A program made the translations under genes and the position numbers. Shown in pieces: positions 6,412-15,900 of a stretch of 29,769 bases of DNA (within the stretch, counting starts at the first letter, position 1; each line of letters begins with the position of its first letter). This stretch comes from SIG607 sp045537575 (lineage in GTDB: Bacteria; Bacillota; Clostridia; Oscillospirales; Acutalibacteraceae). The notes below the pieces were generated by a model. It saw nothing but the letters and a program-made list of their open reading frames with translations, had not been told where the DNA came from and did no database searches. The stretch spans positions 1-29,769 of the forward strand of contig JAZSPU010000011.1 of the NCBI GenBank assembly GCA_045537575.1, in the 5' to 3' direction.

Positions 6412-7515
6412 TTGAAAAGGCTTTTATCTTTTTTTATTCTATTCGCCTTGCTTTTTTGTAATATAAAGGCAAATGCGCTATCGGTAAATGCAAGAGCGGC
6501 AGTATTAATAGATGCTGTCAGCGGTGAGGTTATTTATTCGCTTAACGAACAACAAAAGCTTTCTATGGCAAGTACCACCAAAATAATGACGGCGCTTATT
6601 CTATCTGAACAAGAAAATTTGGAGAAAGAAATAACCGTCACAAAAGAAATGGTAATGGTAGAAGGCACTTCTATGGGACTTACCGTTGGTACAAAGGTTT
6701 CTTTAAATGCCCTTCTTTACGGGATGCTACTTGCTTCAGGAAATGATGCCGCTAATGCTACGGCAATAGCTATAGGCGGGAATATTCCTTCCTTTGTGGA
6801 GCTTATGAATAAACGGGCTGAGGAACTGGGACTTAAAAACACCCACTTTAATACTCCGTCGGGACTTGACGGAGATACCCATTACACTACCGCCTTAGAC
6901 CTTGCGCTTCTTACACGTTTCGCTTTAAATAACGAGAATTTTTCTGCTGCGGCAAAAACCAAAAGTATAACCCTTCGCTATTGCGGAATAAGTCGTACCC
7001 TTTATAATCACAATAAATTACTGACTACCTTTGAGGGCGCAATTGGTGTAAAAACAGGCTTTACCAAAAAATCGGGAAGATGTCTTGTTTCGGCGGCAGA
7101 GCGTGACTGCGGTAAAGTGATTGCCGTCACACTAAATGATCCTGATGACTGGAATGACCATAAAGAGCTGCTTGAATTTGGGCTTAATAAACTAAGTGAG
7201 GAAAAGCAAACCTTTCCCGAAAAAATATATGAAATTGAGGTTAGCGGCGGAAAAGAAGGTACTGTTACCGCAAAAAGCACGTCGGTTTCCTTTAGGACCT
7301 ATAAAGAAAAGGTTATAAAAAAAGAATATATAATGCCTTTTGTCAGCGCACCCGTTAAAAAGGGTGAAGAAGTAGGATATATTGAATATTACTGCGGTAA
7401 CTTAATGTGCGCTAAAGAGATATTAAGGGCAGAAAACGACGTTTTGGCAAATGAACCTGCAAAAAACTTTAAACTTATTATACTTAATTTTAAAAGAATG
7501 TTAAAACTTATATAG
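6412..7515 (+). CDS. dacF: D-alanyl-D-alanine carboxypeptidase (DacF/PBP5 type)
   Basis: A penicillin-binding serine peptidase (S11) that trims the terminal D-Ala from peptidoglycan pentapeptides outside the membrane. A signal peptide spans about residues 1-22 (ends NANA-LS). The active-site triad of motifs is complete: S54-T-T-K57, S109-G-N111 and K214-T-G216. A C-terminal PBP5-like beta domain follows (about 255-345). A short hydrophobic and basic tail could act as the amphipathic membrane anchor. Length (367) fits. Start TTG with AAAGGGG 8 nt upstream; that site is in a hairpin. The position after scpAB-ytfJ and before an rluB-type gene resembles the Bacillus ypuG-ypuH-dacB-rluB order, so a spore-cortex role is possible. 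DacF versus DacB is not settled. Confidence 0.93.
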   Translation: MKRLLSFFILFALLFCNIKANALSVNARAAVLIDAVSGEVIYSLNEQQKLSMASTTKIMTALILSEQENLEKEITVTKEMVMVEGTSMGLTVGTKVSLNALLYGMLLASGNDAANATAIAIGGNIPSFVELMNKRAEELGLKNTHFNTPSGLDGDTHYTTALDLALLTRFALNNENFSAAAKTKSITLRYCGISRTLYNHNKLLTTFEGAIGVKTGFTKKSGRCLVSAAERDCGKVIAVTLNDPDDWNDHKELLEFGLNKLSEEKQTFPEKIYEIEVSGGKEGTVTAKSTSVSFRTYKEKVIKKEYIMPFVSAPVKKGEEVGYIEYYCGNLMCAKEILRAENDVLANEPAKNFKLIILNFKRMLKLI

Positions 7516-7525
7516 AGGAGAAAAT

Positions 7526-8269
7526 ATGAAGGATAACAGAATACGTCTTCAAAAGCACTTAGCAGATTGCGGAGTGGCTTCCCGAAGAAAATCCGAGGAA
7601 CTTATTGAAAACAGAAAGGTAAAGGTTAACGGAAGGGTTGCATCTATCGGCGACAAGGTTGACCCTATACGAGACAAGATTACCGTTGCAGGAAAGACGG
7701 TTATTCCCGTAAATAAAAAGGTTTATATTATGCTTCATAAACCCCGTGGCTTTGTTACCACCGTTTCTGACGAACTGGGCAGAAGATGTGTAACCGACCT
7801 TGTAAAAGACGTGGGAGTAAGAGTGTTCCCCGTAGGCAGACTTGATAAAGATTCCGAAGGTCTTTTGCTTATGACCAATGATGGCGAATTTGCAAATAAT
7901 CTTACCCATCCGTCAAAGCACGTAAATAAAACATACCGCACCACAGTAAAGGGCGAAGTAGGGGACGAACAACTGCTTCATCTTGCCGAGGGTGTTGAAA
8001 TAGACGGGAGAAAGACACTTCCTTGCGACTGCTTTGTGGCAGAACGCAAAAGCGACAGAACTGTGCTGATTTTTATAATTCACGAAGGAAGAAACCGTCA
8101 GATAAGAAAAATGTGCGAGGCTGTAGGTCTTGAGGTTTTAAGACTTAAACGTACCGAAATAGCTGGTGTAAAGCTGGGTATGCTCCCTCAGGGCAAATGG
8201 CGTGACCTTAACGAAAGAGAAATGAAGCGATTAACCTCTATTTCCGAAAGTAAGGAGGGCGCACAATGA
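7526..8269 (+). CDS. rluB: RluB/RsuA-family rRNA pseudouridine synthase
   Basis: Isomerises a uridine in rRNA; RluB acts on 23S rRNA helix 80-type positions in model species. The N-terminal S4 RNA-binding domain is seen (residues 6-60; RIRLQKHLADCGVASRRKSE). It is followed by the RsuA/RluB catalytic domain with GRLDKDSEGLLLMTNDG, where D107 is the catalytic aspartate, and by HEGRNRQIRKMCEAVG near the C-terminus. At 247 residues it has the usual length. ATG preceded by AGAGGAG, 10 nt after dacF. It overlaps the next gene by 4 nt (ATGA). Target specificity (RluB rather than RsuA) is inferred from gene context. Confidence 0.92.
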   Translation: MKDNRIRLQKHLADCGVASRRKSEELIENRKVKVNGRVASIGDKVDPIRDKITVAGKTVIPVNKKVYIMLHKPRGFVTTVSDELGRRCVTDLVKDVGVRVFPVGRLDKDSEGLLLMTNDGEFANNLTHPSKHVNKTYRTTVKGEVGDEQLLHLAEGVEIDGRKTLPCDCFVAERKSDRTVLIFIIHEGRNRQIRKMCEAVGLEVLRLKRTEIAGVKLGMLPQGKWRDLNEREMKRLTSISESKEGAQ

Positions 8270-8649
8270 TAAGCGTACTTCCTATAAAGGATAAAGCACT
8301 TATTAAAGCGCTTTTTGATAATTTCGGCGCACAGTTTAACGAATTTTCGGGCGCAGTTGAGGCTACCTGCGGCGAAGAAAAACTGGGCTTTTCAATTTTT
8401 TATTTAGATGATGAAAAAATGACGGTTTTGGATATTGAACCAAAAAATGATTTGGCACTTGCTGACGGAATACTCAGAAGCGCACTGCATAACGCCGTTT
8501 GCGCAAAGGTTATGAAGGCTTATTATAACGAAAATTCGCCTGTAGAAATCTTCGAAAAGCTTAATTTCGTTCTTGATGAAAAGGAAAAAACCCTTAATAT
8601 TAATAAGCTTTTTGAAAGTTGTTGCAGTTGCGCAAATAAAAACACTTGA
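8266..8649 (+). CDS. Small GNAT-like protein of unknown function
   Basis: A 127-residue cytoplasmic protein translationally coupled to rluB (4-nt overlap). It has the outline of a short GNAT acetyltransferase: an N-terminal helix pair, a strand EKLGFSIFYLDDEKMTVLDIEP like the GNAT beta4 region, then a helix LADGILRSALHNAVCAKV and a terminal EKLNFVLDE segment. The canonical acetyl-CoA pyrophosphate loop (Q/RxxGxG/A) is not evident, so activity is doubtful. The C-terminus has a cysteine cluster, SCCSCANKNT, that could bind metal. I recall similar short proteins beside rluB in Clostridia, but this was not checked. The function is unassigned. Confidence 0.6.
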   Translation: MISVLPIKDKALIKALFDNFGAQFNEFSGAVEATCGEEKLGFSIFYLDDEKMTVLDIEPKNDLALADGILRSALHNAVCAKVMKAYYNENSPVEIFEKLNFVLDEKEKTLNINKLFESCCSCANKNT

Positions 8650-8674
8650 TTTTTACAGTTACTTGTGGTAGAAT
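8646..8674 (+). promoter_or_regulatory. Promoter of secG
   Basis: TTGATT (8646-8651), a 17-bp spacer, and TAGAAT (8669-8674) with an extended -10 TGG. The -35 box overlaps the stop codon of the preceding gene. The start would be near 8681, giving a leader of about 24 nt with AGGAGG. Confidence 0.75.
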
Positions 8675-8704
8675 TGGTGTGTTAACGATTAGGAGGAATT
8701 ATAA

Positions 8705-8959
8705 ATGGAAGTTTTACAGATTATATTAGGTGTTATTTTAGGAATACTTTCTATAGCAATAGTTGTTCTCGTTCTTTTCCAGCAGGGAAGCCGTGCAGGT
8801 ATTCAGGGCGCTATTTCAGGTGCTGCTGAAACCTTCCTTTCAAAAAATAAAGCAAGAACTGCTGATGCTTTCTTTAAGCGTCTTACCGCTATTGCAGCAG
8901 TTGTATTCTTCGTGCTTGCTGTTGCAGCTACAGTAGTAGCAACAATTATTGCAAAGTAA
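8705..8959 (+). CDS. secG: Preprotein translocase subunit SecG
   Basis: The small auxiliary subunit of the SecYEG channel. The 84 residues have the SecG layout: a first membrane helix (about 4-26; IILGVILGILSIAIVVLVLFQQG), the conserved cytoplasmic loop with GSRAGIQGAISGAAETFLSKNKART, and a second membrane helix (about 58-82). LFQQG and FLSKNKA are strong family marks. It has its own promoter, an AGGAGG site 7 nt before ATG, and its own terminator, so it is expressed alone. Confidence 0.95.
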   Translation: MEVLQIILGVILGILSIAIVVLVLFQQGSRAGIQGAISGAAETFLSKNKARTADAFFKRLTAIAAVVFFVLAVAATVVATIIAK

Positions 8960-8981
8960 TTAAAAAACAAATATTAAAATG

Positions 8982-9012
8982 CGGAAGTCAATTTTTTGAC
9001 TTCCGTTTTTTT
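8982..9012 (+). terminator. Terminator of secG
   Basis: A 10-bp stem, CGGAAGTCAA (8982-8991) with TTGACTTCCG (8996-9005), has a TTTT loop and is followed by seven Ts. Confidence 0.9.
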
Positions 9013-9033
9013 GTTATTTTTATAAAAAAACAG

Positions 9034-9062
9034 GTGCTAAATTTCAAAAAATATGGTATAAT
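9034..9062 (+). promoter_or_regulatory. Probable addBA promoter (extended -10)
   Basis: A consensus TATAAT (9057-9062) is preceded by TGG, an extended -10. The -35 region (9034-9039) is poor, as allowed for extended -10 promoters. It lies 30 nt upstream of the addB ATG and just after the secG terminator. Confidence 0.6.
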
Positions 9063-9091
9063 TAATCTGTATAAAATCTTTGGAGGAAGAA

Positions 9092-12000
9092 ATGCTTAAT
9101 TTTATTTACGGACGTGCCGCAACAGGCAAGACTTATGAAACCTTAAAGAGAATAAAAGAGGCTACTCAAAAGGGTGAAAGGGTAATTTTTATAGTGCCCG
9201 AACAGTATTCTTTTGAGAGTGAAAGAAGTGTGCTGTCTCTTCTGGGGGACAAGGATGCGCACAAGGTTAGTGTGCTTAGTTTTTCAAGTCTTGCAGATAC
9301 TCTTAGTGTCCTTTGCGGTGGAAGAGCAAGAAGGGTTCTTACCGATGCAGATAAAATCCTTTTTATGAATAAAGCGCTTATGACTTTAAAGGACGAGTTT
9401 TATCTCTGGCGTAAATATCTTTCTTCTCCCGGCTTTGCTTCCAAAATAGTGGATATGATAGGCGAATTTAAAATAAGTGCGATTTTCCCCGAAGATTTGG
9501 AAAAAGCATCAAAGGGGCTTTCTCAGTCCTTTTTAAAGGAAAAGATAGAAGCTTTAGCACTTATATACAGAACCTATGACGCTATTCTTAAGGGCAGATT
9601 TATTGACCCTGCCGATAAGCTTGAAAAGTTATATAACGATTTGAGCTTTAATAAATATTTTGAAGGCACTACTGTTTTTATTGACGGATTTAAAGGCTTT
9701 ACAGGACAGCAGTACCGTATAATTGACACCATTTTATCCCAAAGTAATTCTCTTACCGTTACTGTTCTTTGTGAAAAGAGTGAAGACGGCATAAAGGAAA
9801 TGTATGCCAATACATATGAAGCGGTAGAAAAAATAAAGGATATTGCATCCCGTCACCGTGTTAAAATCGGTGAGGAAATTTATCTTTCAAAGCCGTTTTA
9901 CGAAACCGAAACTATGTTAGAGGTAGAGGGTGTGCTTTCGGGGAATATAAATGGGGACTGCGAAAATGATGAGAATATCGGCTTTCTTGTGGCAAAAACC
10001 CCTAGTGATGAAGTGACCTTTACGGCTCGTACCATTCGAAGACTTGTAAGAGAAAAGGGATACCGCTACCGTGATTTCGTAATTATTGCAAGAAATCCCG
10101 AGCTTTACGAAACAGCAATAGAAAGAGAATTTTCTGATTACGACATTTCCTGCTTTTTCGATAAACGAATCCCGCTTACCAGCTCTCCCATTTTTTCTTT
10201 TGTGGATTCTGCGCTTTCTTGCGCTCGGTCTATTGATGGTGAAGAGTTTTTCCGTTTTATAAAAACGGGACTTGCAGTTGACCTTACCACAGAGGAGATA
10301 AGCGAACTTGAAAACTACGTATATCTTTGGAATATAAAAGCAATAGGCTTTGAAAGTGAGTGGGATATGGATCCCACCGGCTTTAGTGAAACAAAATCGG
10401 AAAAAGAAGAGGAAATAAAGGAAACCCTTAAAAGACTTAATGCTTTAAGAGAAAAGGCTCTGGCTCCTTTACTTTTACTGCGAAGCCATTACGGTCAAAC
10501 GGTAAGAGAAAAGGCTTATGCCGTTGCCAAGCTTTTTGAGTTCTCAAAAACCAATGAAAAAATGAAGGTCTTGCTTTCCTATATGGAAAAGGATTTTTCT
10601 CCCGAGGATATGGATGCCTTCCGTCAAAGCTGGGATCTTTTTATGTCCTTGCTTGACGGCATTGTAAGATGCTTTGGTGATGATATTGTTTCTGATACCC
10701 AGTTTAAAGATATGCTCACCATTTCCTGTCAGACCACAACGGTTGGCAGAATACCGCAGATGCTTGATGAAGTTACCTTCGGCGCCGCCGACAGAATACG
10801 TCCTTCCCGTCCGAAAGTGGCATTTATTCTGGGAGCTAATCAGGGCGAATTTCCCAAAACACCCGATAATAACAGTATTCTCGGCAACAAGGAAAGAGAC
10901 CTTCTTATAAAAGCGGGACTTAAGGTGCGAAACAAAACAATGTTTTTAACTTTGGAAGAAAATTTGCTTGTTTATTCTTGCTCCTGCTGTCCTTCCCAAA
11001 TGCTTTTTATGTGCTGTAGTGAAATAGGCGCTGACGGCAGTAGAAAAGAACCGTCAATACTGTTTGAAAGCCTTCGCGATTCCTTTAAAAATGCAAAGGT
11101 TTACAATGAACCGGCTGAGAATCTTTCTATTGAAAATCTTCCCGAAACACAAAAATCGGCAATGCAAACCCTTTATAGATTTGCTCAGCTAAATAAAAAA
11201 GGCGCATCAACCCTGATTGATGCCGCCGTTACAGATGATGAAAAAAGGGAAGAGCTAAGAAGGGTTATTGAATCGTCACAGATTTATAACCGAACACTTT
11301 CAAAAGAAAATGCAAAAAAGCTTTACGGCAACAATATTCCCTTGTCAGCAACCCGTTTTGACACCTTCTTTGGCTGTCATTTCAGATTTTTCTGTAAATA
11401 CGGCCTTAATACCTCTATCATTCAACCTGCAAAGCTTGACGTTATGCAGAGGGGTACAATAGTACACTTTGTGCTTGAACAGTTTTGCAATAACCATCTT
11501 GATGATATAGGAAGTGTTTCAGCCGAGCAAATTGTAGATGAAACAAGGAAATATATAATGGATTATTTTTCTTTAATAAAGGGCAGTGAAGCGCTTTTTG
11601 ATGAAAGATTTACCTTTCTTGTGGAGAAAATCGGCGAAGCAATTATAGAGGTAATAGGAAGAATTGTAGAGGAATTTTCTCAAAGTCAGTTTAAACCCGA
11701 AAAATGCGAGGTTTCCATAGGCAATGACGGCACAATTCCTACCGTTACCTTTCCTTTTGGAGAAAAGGGCAAACTTTCCCTTTACGGAAGCATTGACCGA
11801 CTTGACAGATGGGGCAGTTATATAAGAATAGTTGACTATAAAACGGGAAGCAAAACCTTTAGGCTTTCCGATACAGTTTACGGACTTAATATGCAGATGC
11901 TTTTGTATCTTTACTGTGTTATAAGAGGAAATAATCCCGAGTATAGAGGCAAAAATCCTGCAGGAATACTGTATTTGCCTTCAAAACGCGACCTTAAAAA

Positions 12001-12388
12001 ATCGGGACTTGCTATGAACGGAATTATATGCGCCAACAGCGACGTTGTTACCGCTATGGAAAGTGAAAACGAGGGTAAATTTATACCTAAATTTAAAATA
12101 AATAAAGACGGTACACCCTCTAAAACCAATGCTTCCTTTATTCCTGAAGAGGCTTTTGATACAATATTCGACCATATTGAAAATCTTGCTAAAAAATTGG
12201 GAGAGGATTTGCACGGCGGAGATATTTCTGCTGTTCCAATGGAAAGCGGAGAGTACAGTTCCTGTAAATACTGTGATTATAAGACGGTATGCTCAAGGAA
12301 TGATAATGCCGAATTTAAAAAGGTAGAATCCTTTAAAAATGATGAAGTATTCGCAATAATGAGAGGAGATGAGGAAATTGAAGTTTGA
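9092..12388 (+). CDS. addB: AddB, helicase-exonuclease subunit B
   Basis: Subunit of the AddAB enzyme that processes double-strand breaks for RecA-dependent repair and degrades foreign linear DNA. With ATG at 9092 it has 1098 residues. GGAGGA ends 5 nt before this ATG, so the in-frame TTG at 9080, which lies before that site, is unlikely to be used. Walker A is GRAATGKT (7-14). The C-terminal RecB-like nuclease is present with SIDRLDRWG...VDYKTGS. The four-cysteine Fe-S clamp around it is seen: C762 (in FGCHFRFFC) and then C1058, C1061 and C1067 in CKYCDYKTVC. It overlaps addA. Identification is secure. Confidence 0.96.
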   Translation: MLNFIYGRAATGKTYETLKRIKEATQKGERVIFIVPEQYSFESERSVLSLLGDKDAHKVSVLSFSSLADTLSVLCGGRARRVLTDADKILFMNKALMTLKDEFYLWRKYLSSPGFASKIVDMIGEFKISAIFPEDLEKASKGLSQSFLKEKIEALALIYRTYDAILKGRFIDPADKLEKLYNDLSFNKYFEGTTVFIDGFKGFTGQQYRIIDTILSQSNSLTVTVLCEKSEDGIKEMYANTYEAVEKIKDIASRHRVKIGEEIYLSKPFYETETMLEVEGVLSGNINGDCENDENIGFLVAKTPSDEVTFTARTIRRLVREKGYRYRDFVIIARNPELYETAIEREFSDYDISCFFDKRIPLTSSPIFSFVDSALSCARSIDGEEFFRFIKTGLAVDLTTEEISELENYVYLWNIKAIGFESEWDMDPTGFSETKSEKEEEIKETLKRLNALREKALAPLLLLRSHYGQTVREKAYAVAKLFEFSKTNEKMKVLLSYMEKDFSPEDMDAFRQSWDLFMSLLDGIVRCFGDDIVSDTQFKDMLTISCQTTTVGRIPQMLDEVTFGAADRIRPSRPKVAFILGANQGEFPKTPDNNSILGNKERDLLIKAGLKVRNKTMFLTLEENLLVYSCSCCPSQMLFMCCSEIGADGSRKEPSILFESLRDSFKNAKVYNEPAENLSIENLPETQKSAMQTLYRFAQLNKKGASTLIDAAVTDDEKREELRRVIESSQIYNRTLSKENAKKLYGNNIPLSATRFDTFFGCHFRFFCKYGLNTSIIQPAKLDVMQRGTIVHFVLEQFCNNHLDDIGSVSAEQIVDETRKYIMDYFSLIKGSEALFDERFTFLVEKIGEAIIEVIGRIVEEFSQSQFKPEKCEVSIGNDGTIPTVTFPFGEKGKLSLYGSIDRLDRWGSYIRIVDYKTGSKTFRLSDTVYGLNMQMLLYLYCVIRGNNPEYRGKNPAGILYLPSKRDLKKSGLAMNGIICANSDVVTAMESENEGKFIPKFKINKDGTPSKTNASFIPEEAFDTIFDHIENLAKKLGEDLHGGDISAVPMESGEYSSCKYCDYKTVCSRNDNAEFKKVESFKNDEVFAIMRGDEEIEV

Positions 12389-15300
12389 TGAACTAACCCC
12401 GTCACAGCAGGCGGCAGTTACACAGCAGGGAAGTATTATAGTTTCCGCTGCAGCAGGTTCGGGAAAAACTGCAGTACTTGTTCAAAGAATAGTAGATAGA
12501 CTTACTTCAAAAGAAAATCCTCTCAGCGCCGATAGATTATTGGTGGTAACCTTTACGGTTGCGGCGGCAGGAGAAATGCGCTCAAGAATAGAAAAGGAAC
12601 TTGATTTATACTGTAAAAATAATCCCAATGACAAGAATGCCGCAAGTCAAAAGCTTCTTATAAGAAGCGCAAGAATAAGCACAATTGACTCCTTTTGCAT
12701 TGATTTGGTAAGAGAAAACTTTGCTAAAGCAGGGGTTTCTCCCGATTTTAAAATTGCAGAGGAAAAGGATATTGCCGCAATAAAAGACAGGGCTTCTAAT
12801 ATTGTGATTTCAAATCTTTTTGCTGCAAGAGATGAAGAATTTTTAAATCTTCTTGATGCTTTCGGCTCTATTTATGATGAGAAAAATCTTGTGGCGGCAG
12901 TTGACGAAATTTATGAAAAAAGTCAGAATATGCCTTTCCCGCAGTTTTGGCTTTCCGAGATGCTGTCTGCATACGAGGAAAAGGCTTTTGAAAAATGGAG
13001 TGAACTTGCCTGCAGAGAAGCAGAAAAAATTATTAAAACCGCCTTACGTTATATATGTGCCGCTAAGGAAGTGTGCGAAAAAGACAGCGACGTAAAAAAT
13101 GCGTATCTGCCCAGCTTTCTTTCCGCTTATGAGCAAATCGAAAAAATTATAGGATATCTTAAAAATAATGACTGGGATAATGCTTTAAACTGTGTTACTG
13201 CTTTTGCATTCAGCCGATTCGGTTCGGTGGCGGGTTCACAGGATAATCCCGTTGCTGTTATGGCTAAAAAGCTTAGAGACTTATGTAAAAATTCGGTTGA
13301 AAAGGTTGGCGCATTATTCTCAGGAGAACGCAGTTTGGCTAAACAGCGCTTTATAGAGGGCGCGCCGTCGGGCAAAAAGCTTATCGAAATCACAAAAGCG
13401 TATTGTGATGAAGTGGATAAGGTGAAAAAGGAAAAGAATTTATATACCTTTTCGGATATTGAACATTTTGCCTTTTCTCTTATTTGCTATGAGCAGGACG
13501 GTGAAATCTTTTTAAAAGAAGATGCGAATGAATATATAGGACAGTATGACGAGATTTTAGTTGACGAGTATCAGGATGTAAATAACCTTCAAGACAGATT
13601 TTTCTATTATCTGTCTGATTTAGGCTCTCATCTTTTTGTGGTTGGCGATGTTAAGCAGAGTATTTACGGCTTCAGAGGTGCTAATCCCGAGAATTTTATC
13701 TCTGCTATTAAAGATGCGGTTGACTATAGAGCTTCGAAGGATACAGACAGAAAATCCATAATACTTGATGCTAATTTCAGAAGCCGCAATGGAGTTTGCG
13801 AAGCGGTAAACTTCCTCTTTGACCGTCTTATGACCGAGGAAAATTGCGGTATTGATTACTTTAAAACTGAGCGTCTTAATCCTAGGGCCGAGTTTCCTGA
13901 GCTTGATATTCCTGCAAGTGAATTTCATCTTGTTGACTCACAGGGCAAAAATGAAAAGGAAGCGGAAGCAAAACACATTGCCGCATATATAAAGGAAATA
14001 ATGTCAGGCGGCAAGGTTATAAAGGATAAAAAAACCAGGGAACTGCGAGAGGCTCGTTACGGTGATTTTGCCGTTATAGTACGTGCTATGAAGGGTAACG
14101 CATCTATTTTGGTAAAAGCCTTTAATGAAGCGGGAATACCCGTAACCTATGCAAAAGACAGTTTCCTTGAAAGCAGGGAAATATCTATTATACTTTCTCT
14201 TTTGAGTGTTATTGATAATCCTGTAAGAGATGTGACACTTCTTGCAACGATGATGTCTCCCGTATTTAACTTTACGGCTGATGATATGGCAGAAATACGT
14301 TGTAAAAACAAAAAATCCAGTCTATACTCTGCAGTTATAGAGGCTTCAATCAATAACGAAAAGTGCCGAAGGTTCTTAGAAAAAATTGCCGATTACCGTA
14401 GAAGCGCAGTAATACTTACCCTGCCAAAGCTGATTTCAAAAATCTATGACAGCACCAATCTTTTAAGCATTGTTCAGATGATGGAAGACGGTCAGGCAAA
14501 AAGCGCTAATCTTATTCATCTTATTCACCTTGCGGAAAATTACGTAGCATCGGGCAATCAAAGTATTTCAGGCTTTACTGGTAGCCTTGAAAGAGTAGGA
14601 GACGGAAAAATAAAGGGCGCTACTCTTTCGGCAGGTCATGATGCGGTAAGAATTATGAGCGTTCATAATTCTAAAGGTCTTCAATATCCCGTATGCTTTT
14701 TTGCCTTTGCAGGTGCCGCATTTAACACTATGGACCAGAAAAAGTCGCTCATAATAGAAGAAAATTACGGCGTAGCATTTAATTATTATAATGACGAGGG
14801 AAAAATTGATACCATAAACAAAAAGCTTCTTGTTCGTTTTTCTAATTATAATCTTTTAAAAGAAGAACTCAGAATGCTTTACGTTGCCCTTACCCGTGCC
14901 GAAGACCGACTTATTATAACAATGTCGCGTAAAAATCCTTATTCCGAAATTGCCAAAGCATCTGTAAAGCTTATTGCAAATAACGGCGAAATAGGAGAGG
15001 ATATTTACTTCGGCGCAAACTGTTATGCCGATTGGCTTGTTCCCTGTATGCTTTTGCACCCCGAGGCAAAAGAGCTTCGAGCAATGGCAGAGGAAACAGA
15101 GTTTTCGGTTTTGTCGGGCGAAAATATGCTTATAAAGGTGTTTAAGGAAAACGAGGACACTATTCCCGAGGCTCCTGCCGCTACTCAATCACCTGATTAT
15201 GAGCTGTCAAAGGAGATAAGAAAAAGAATAAATTACGTTTATCCTTATGATGCGCTTAGAAGCATAGAAGCAAAAGCGTCGGTTTCCGATATTGCCCATA

Positions 15301-15866
15301 AAGCAGAACTCGGTGATTACGACTTTACTTCACGTCCCGGATTTTTGAACGAAAACGGACTTACTCCAACCGAAAGAGGTACTGCTGTCCATACCATTAT
15401 GCAGTTTATGGATTTTAAAGCGGCAAGAGAAAATTTCGAAGAGGAAATCGAAAGACTTAAAGAGTGGGAGTATATAACCGAAGAACAGTCAAAGGTTGAT
15501 ACCCTTCATATTAAGCGCTTTATTGAAAGCGATTTGTTCAGCCGAATTATTGCGGCGAAAAGGGTTGAAAGAGAAATGCAGTTTTTAACCTTTATGCCTG
15601 CCCAAAAGCTTCGTGATAATATAGAAGACTGGCTGAAGGATGAAAAAATAGTTGTTCAGGGCGCAGTTGACCTTATGTTTGTCGAGGACGACGGTATTGT
15701 TATAGTTGACTTCAAAACCGACAGAGTAAATAATGAGAGAAAACTTATTGAGTCTTATTCGGAACAGCTAAATATTTATGCCGATGCCTGCAGTAAAATA
15801 ACAGGTCTTAAAGTTAAAGAAAAAATTATCTATTCTCTTGTTTTAGACCGAGGCATTGTGGTATAA
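12378..15866 (+). CDS. addA: AddA, helicase-nuclease subunit A
   Basis: The UvrD/RecB-like motor and nuclease of AddAB. Walker A is AAAGSGKT (residues 24-31 from this start). Walker B is DEYQD, followed by VGDVKQSIYGFRGA (motif III region), HNSKGLQYPV and LRMLYVALTRAEDRL (motifs V and VI). The C-terminal nuclease has D1098, D1111 and K1113 in VDLMF...VDFKTDRV. Start: ATG at 12369 abuts AGGAG with no spacing, while TTG at 12378 has AGGAG 9 nt upstream, so TTG is preferred. The ATG would add only three residues. It overlaps addB by 11 nt. Together the two genes form the full AddAB enzyme. Confidence 0.95.
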   Translation: MKFDELTPSQQAAVTQQGSIIVSAAAGSGKTAVLVQRIVDRLTSKENPLSADRLLVVTFTVAAAGEMRSRIEKELDLYCKNNPNDKNAASQKLLIRSARISTIDSFCIDLVRENFAKAGVSPDFKIAEEKDIAAIKDRASNIVISNLFAARDEEFLNLLDAFGSIYDEKNLVAAVDEIYEKSQNMPFPQFWLSEMLSAYEEKAFEKWSELACREAEKIIKTALRYICAAKEVCEKDSDVKNAYLPSFLSAYEQIEKIIGYLKNNDWDNALNCVTAFAFSRFGSVAGSQDNPVAVMAKKLRDLCKNSVEKVGALFSGERSLAKQRFIEGAPSGKKLIEITKAYCDEVDKVKKEKNLYTFSDIEHFAFSLICYEQDGEIFLKEDANEYIGQYDEILVDEYQDVNNLQDRFFYYLSDLGSHLFVVGDVKQSIYGFRGANPENFISAIKDAVDYRASKDTDRKSIILDANFRSRNGVCEAVNFLFDRLMTEENCGIDYFKTERLNPRAEFPELDIPASEFHLVDSQGKNEKEAEAKHIAAYIKEIMSGGKVIKDKKTRELREARYGDFAVIVRAMKGNASILVKAFNEAGIPVTYAKDSFLESREISIILSLLSVIDNPVRDVTLLATMMSPVFNFTADDMAEIRCKNKKSSLYSAVIEASINNEKCRRFLEKIADYRRSAVILTLPKLISKIYDSTNLLSIVQMMEDGQAKSANLIHLIHLAENYVASGNQSISGFTGSLERVGDGKIKGATLSAGHDAVRIMSVHNSKGLQYPVCFFAFAGAAFNTMDQKKSLIIEENYGVAFNYYNDEGKIDTINKKLLVRFSNYNLLKEELRMLYVALTRAEDRLIITMSRKNPYSEIAKASVKLIANNGEIGEDIYFGANCYADWLVPCMLLHPEAKELRAMAEETEFSVLSGENMLIKVFKENEDTIPEAPAATQSPDYELSKEIRKRINYVYPYDALRSIEAKASVSDIAHKAELGDYDFTSRPGFLNENGLTPTERGTAVHTIMQFMDFKAARENFEEEIERLKEWEYITEEQSKVDTLHIKRFIESDLFSRIIAAKRVEREMQFLTFMPAQKLRDNIEDWLKDEKIVVQGAVDLMFVEDDGIVIVDFKTDRVNNERKLIESYSEQLNIYADACSKITGLKVKEKIIYSLVLDRGIVV

Positions 15867-15867
15867 T
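15838..15867 (+). promoter_or_regulatory. Internal promoter for M16 pair/lgt/folD genes
   Basis: TTGTTT (15838-15843), an 18-bp spacer, and consensus TATAAT (15862-15867) with an extended -10 TGG. It lies at the very end of addA, 33 nt before the next start codon. Confidence 0.65.
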
Positions 15868-15900
15868 AACCAATATATAAAAAATAGGGAGGAAAAAATC

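Noticed and set aside
9080..9091. TTG start four codons upstream of addB
   Set aside because: It lies at or before the GGAGGA ribosome site that serves the ATG at 9092.
15856..15900. ATG start for the first M16 protein
   Set aside because: It overlaps the -10 box of the promoter, and the AGGGAGG site lies downstream of it, pointing to the TTG at 15901.
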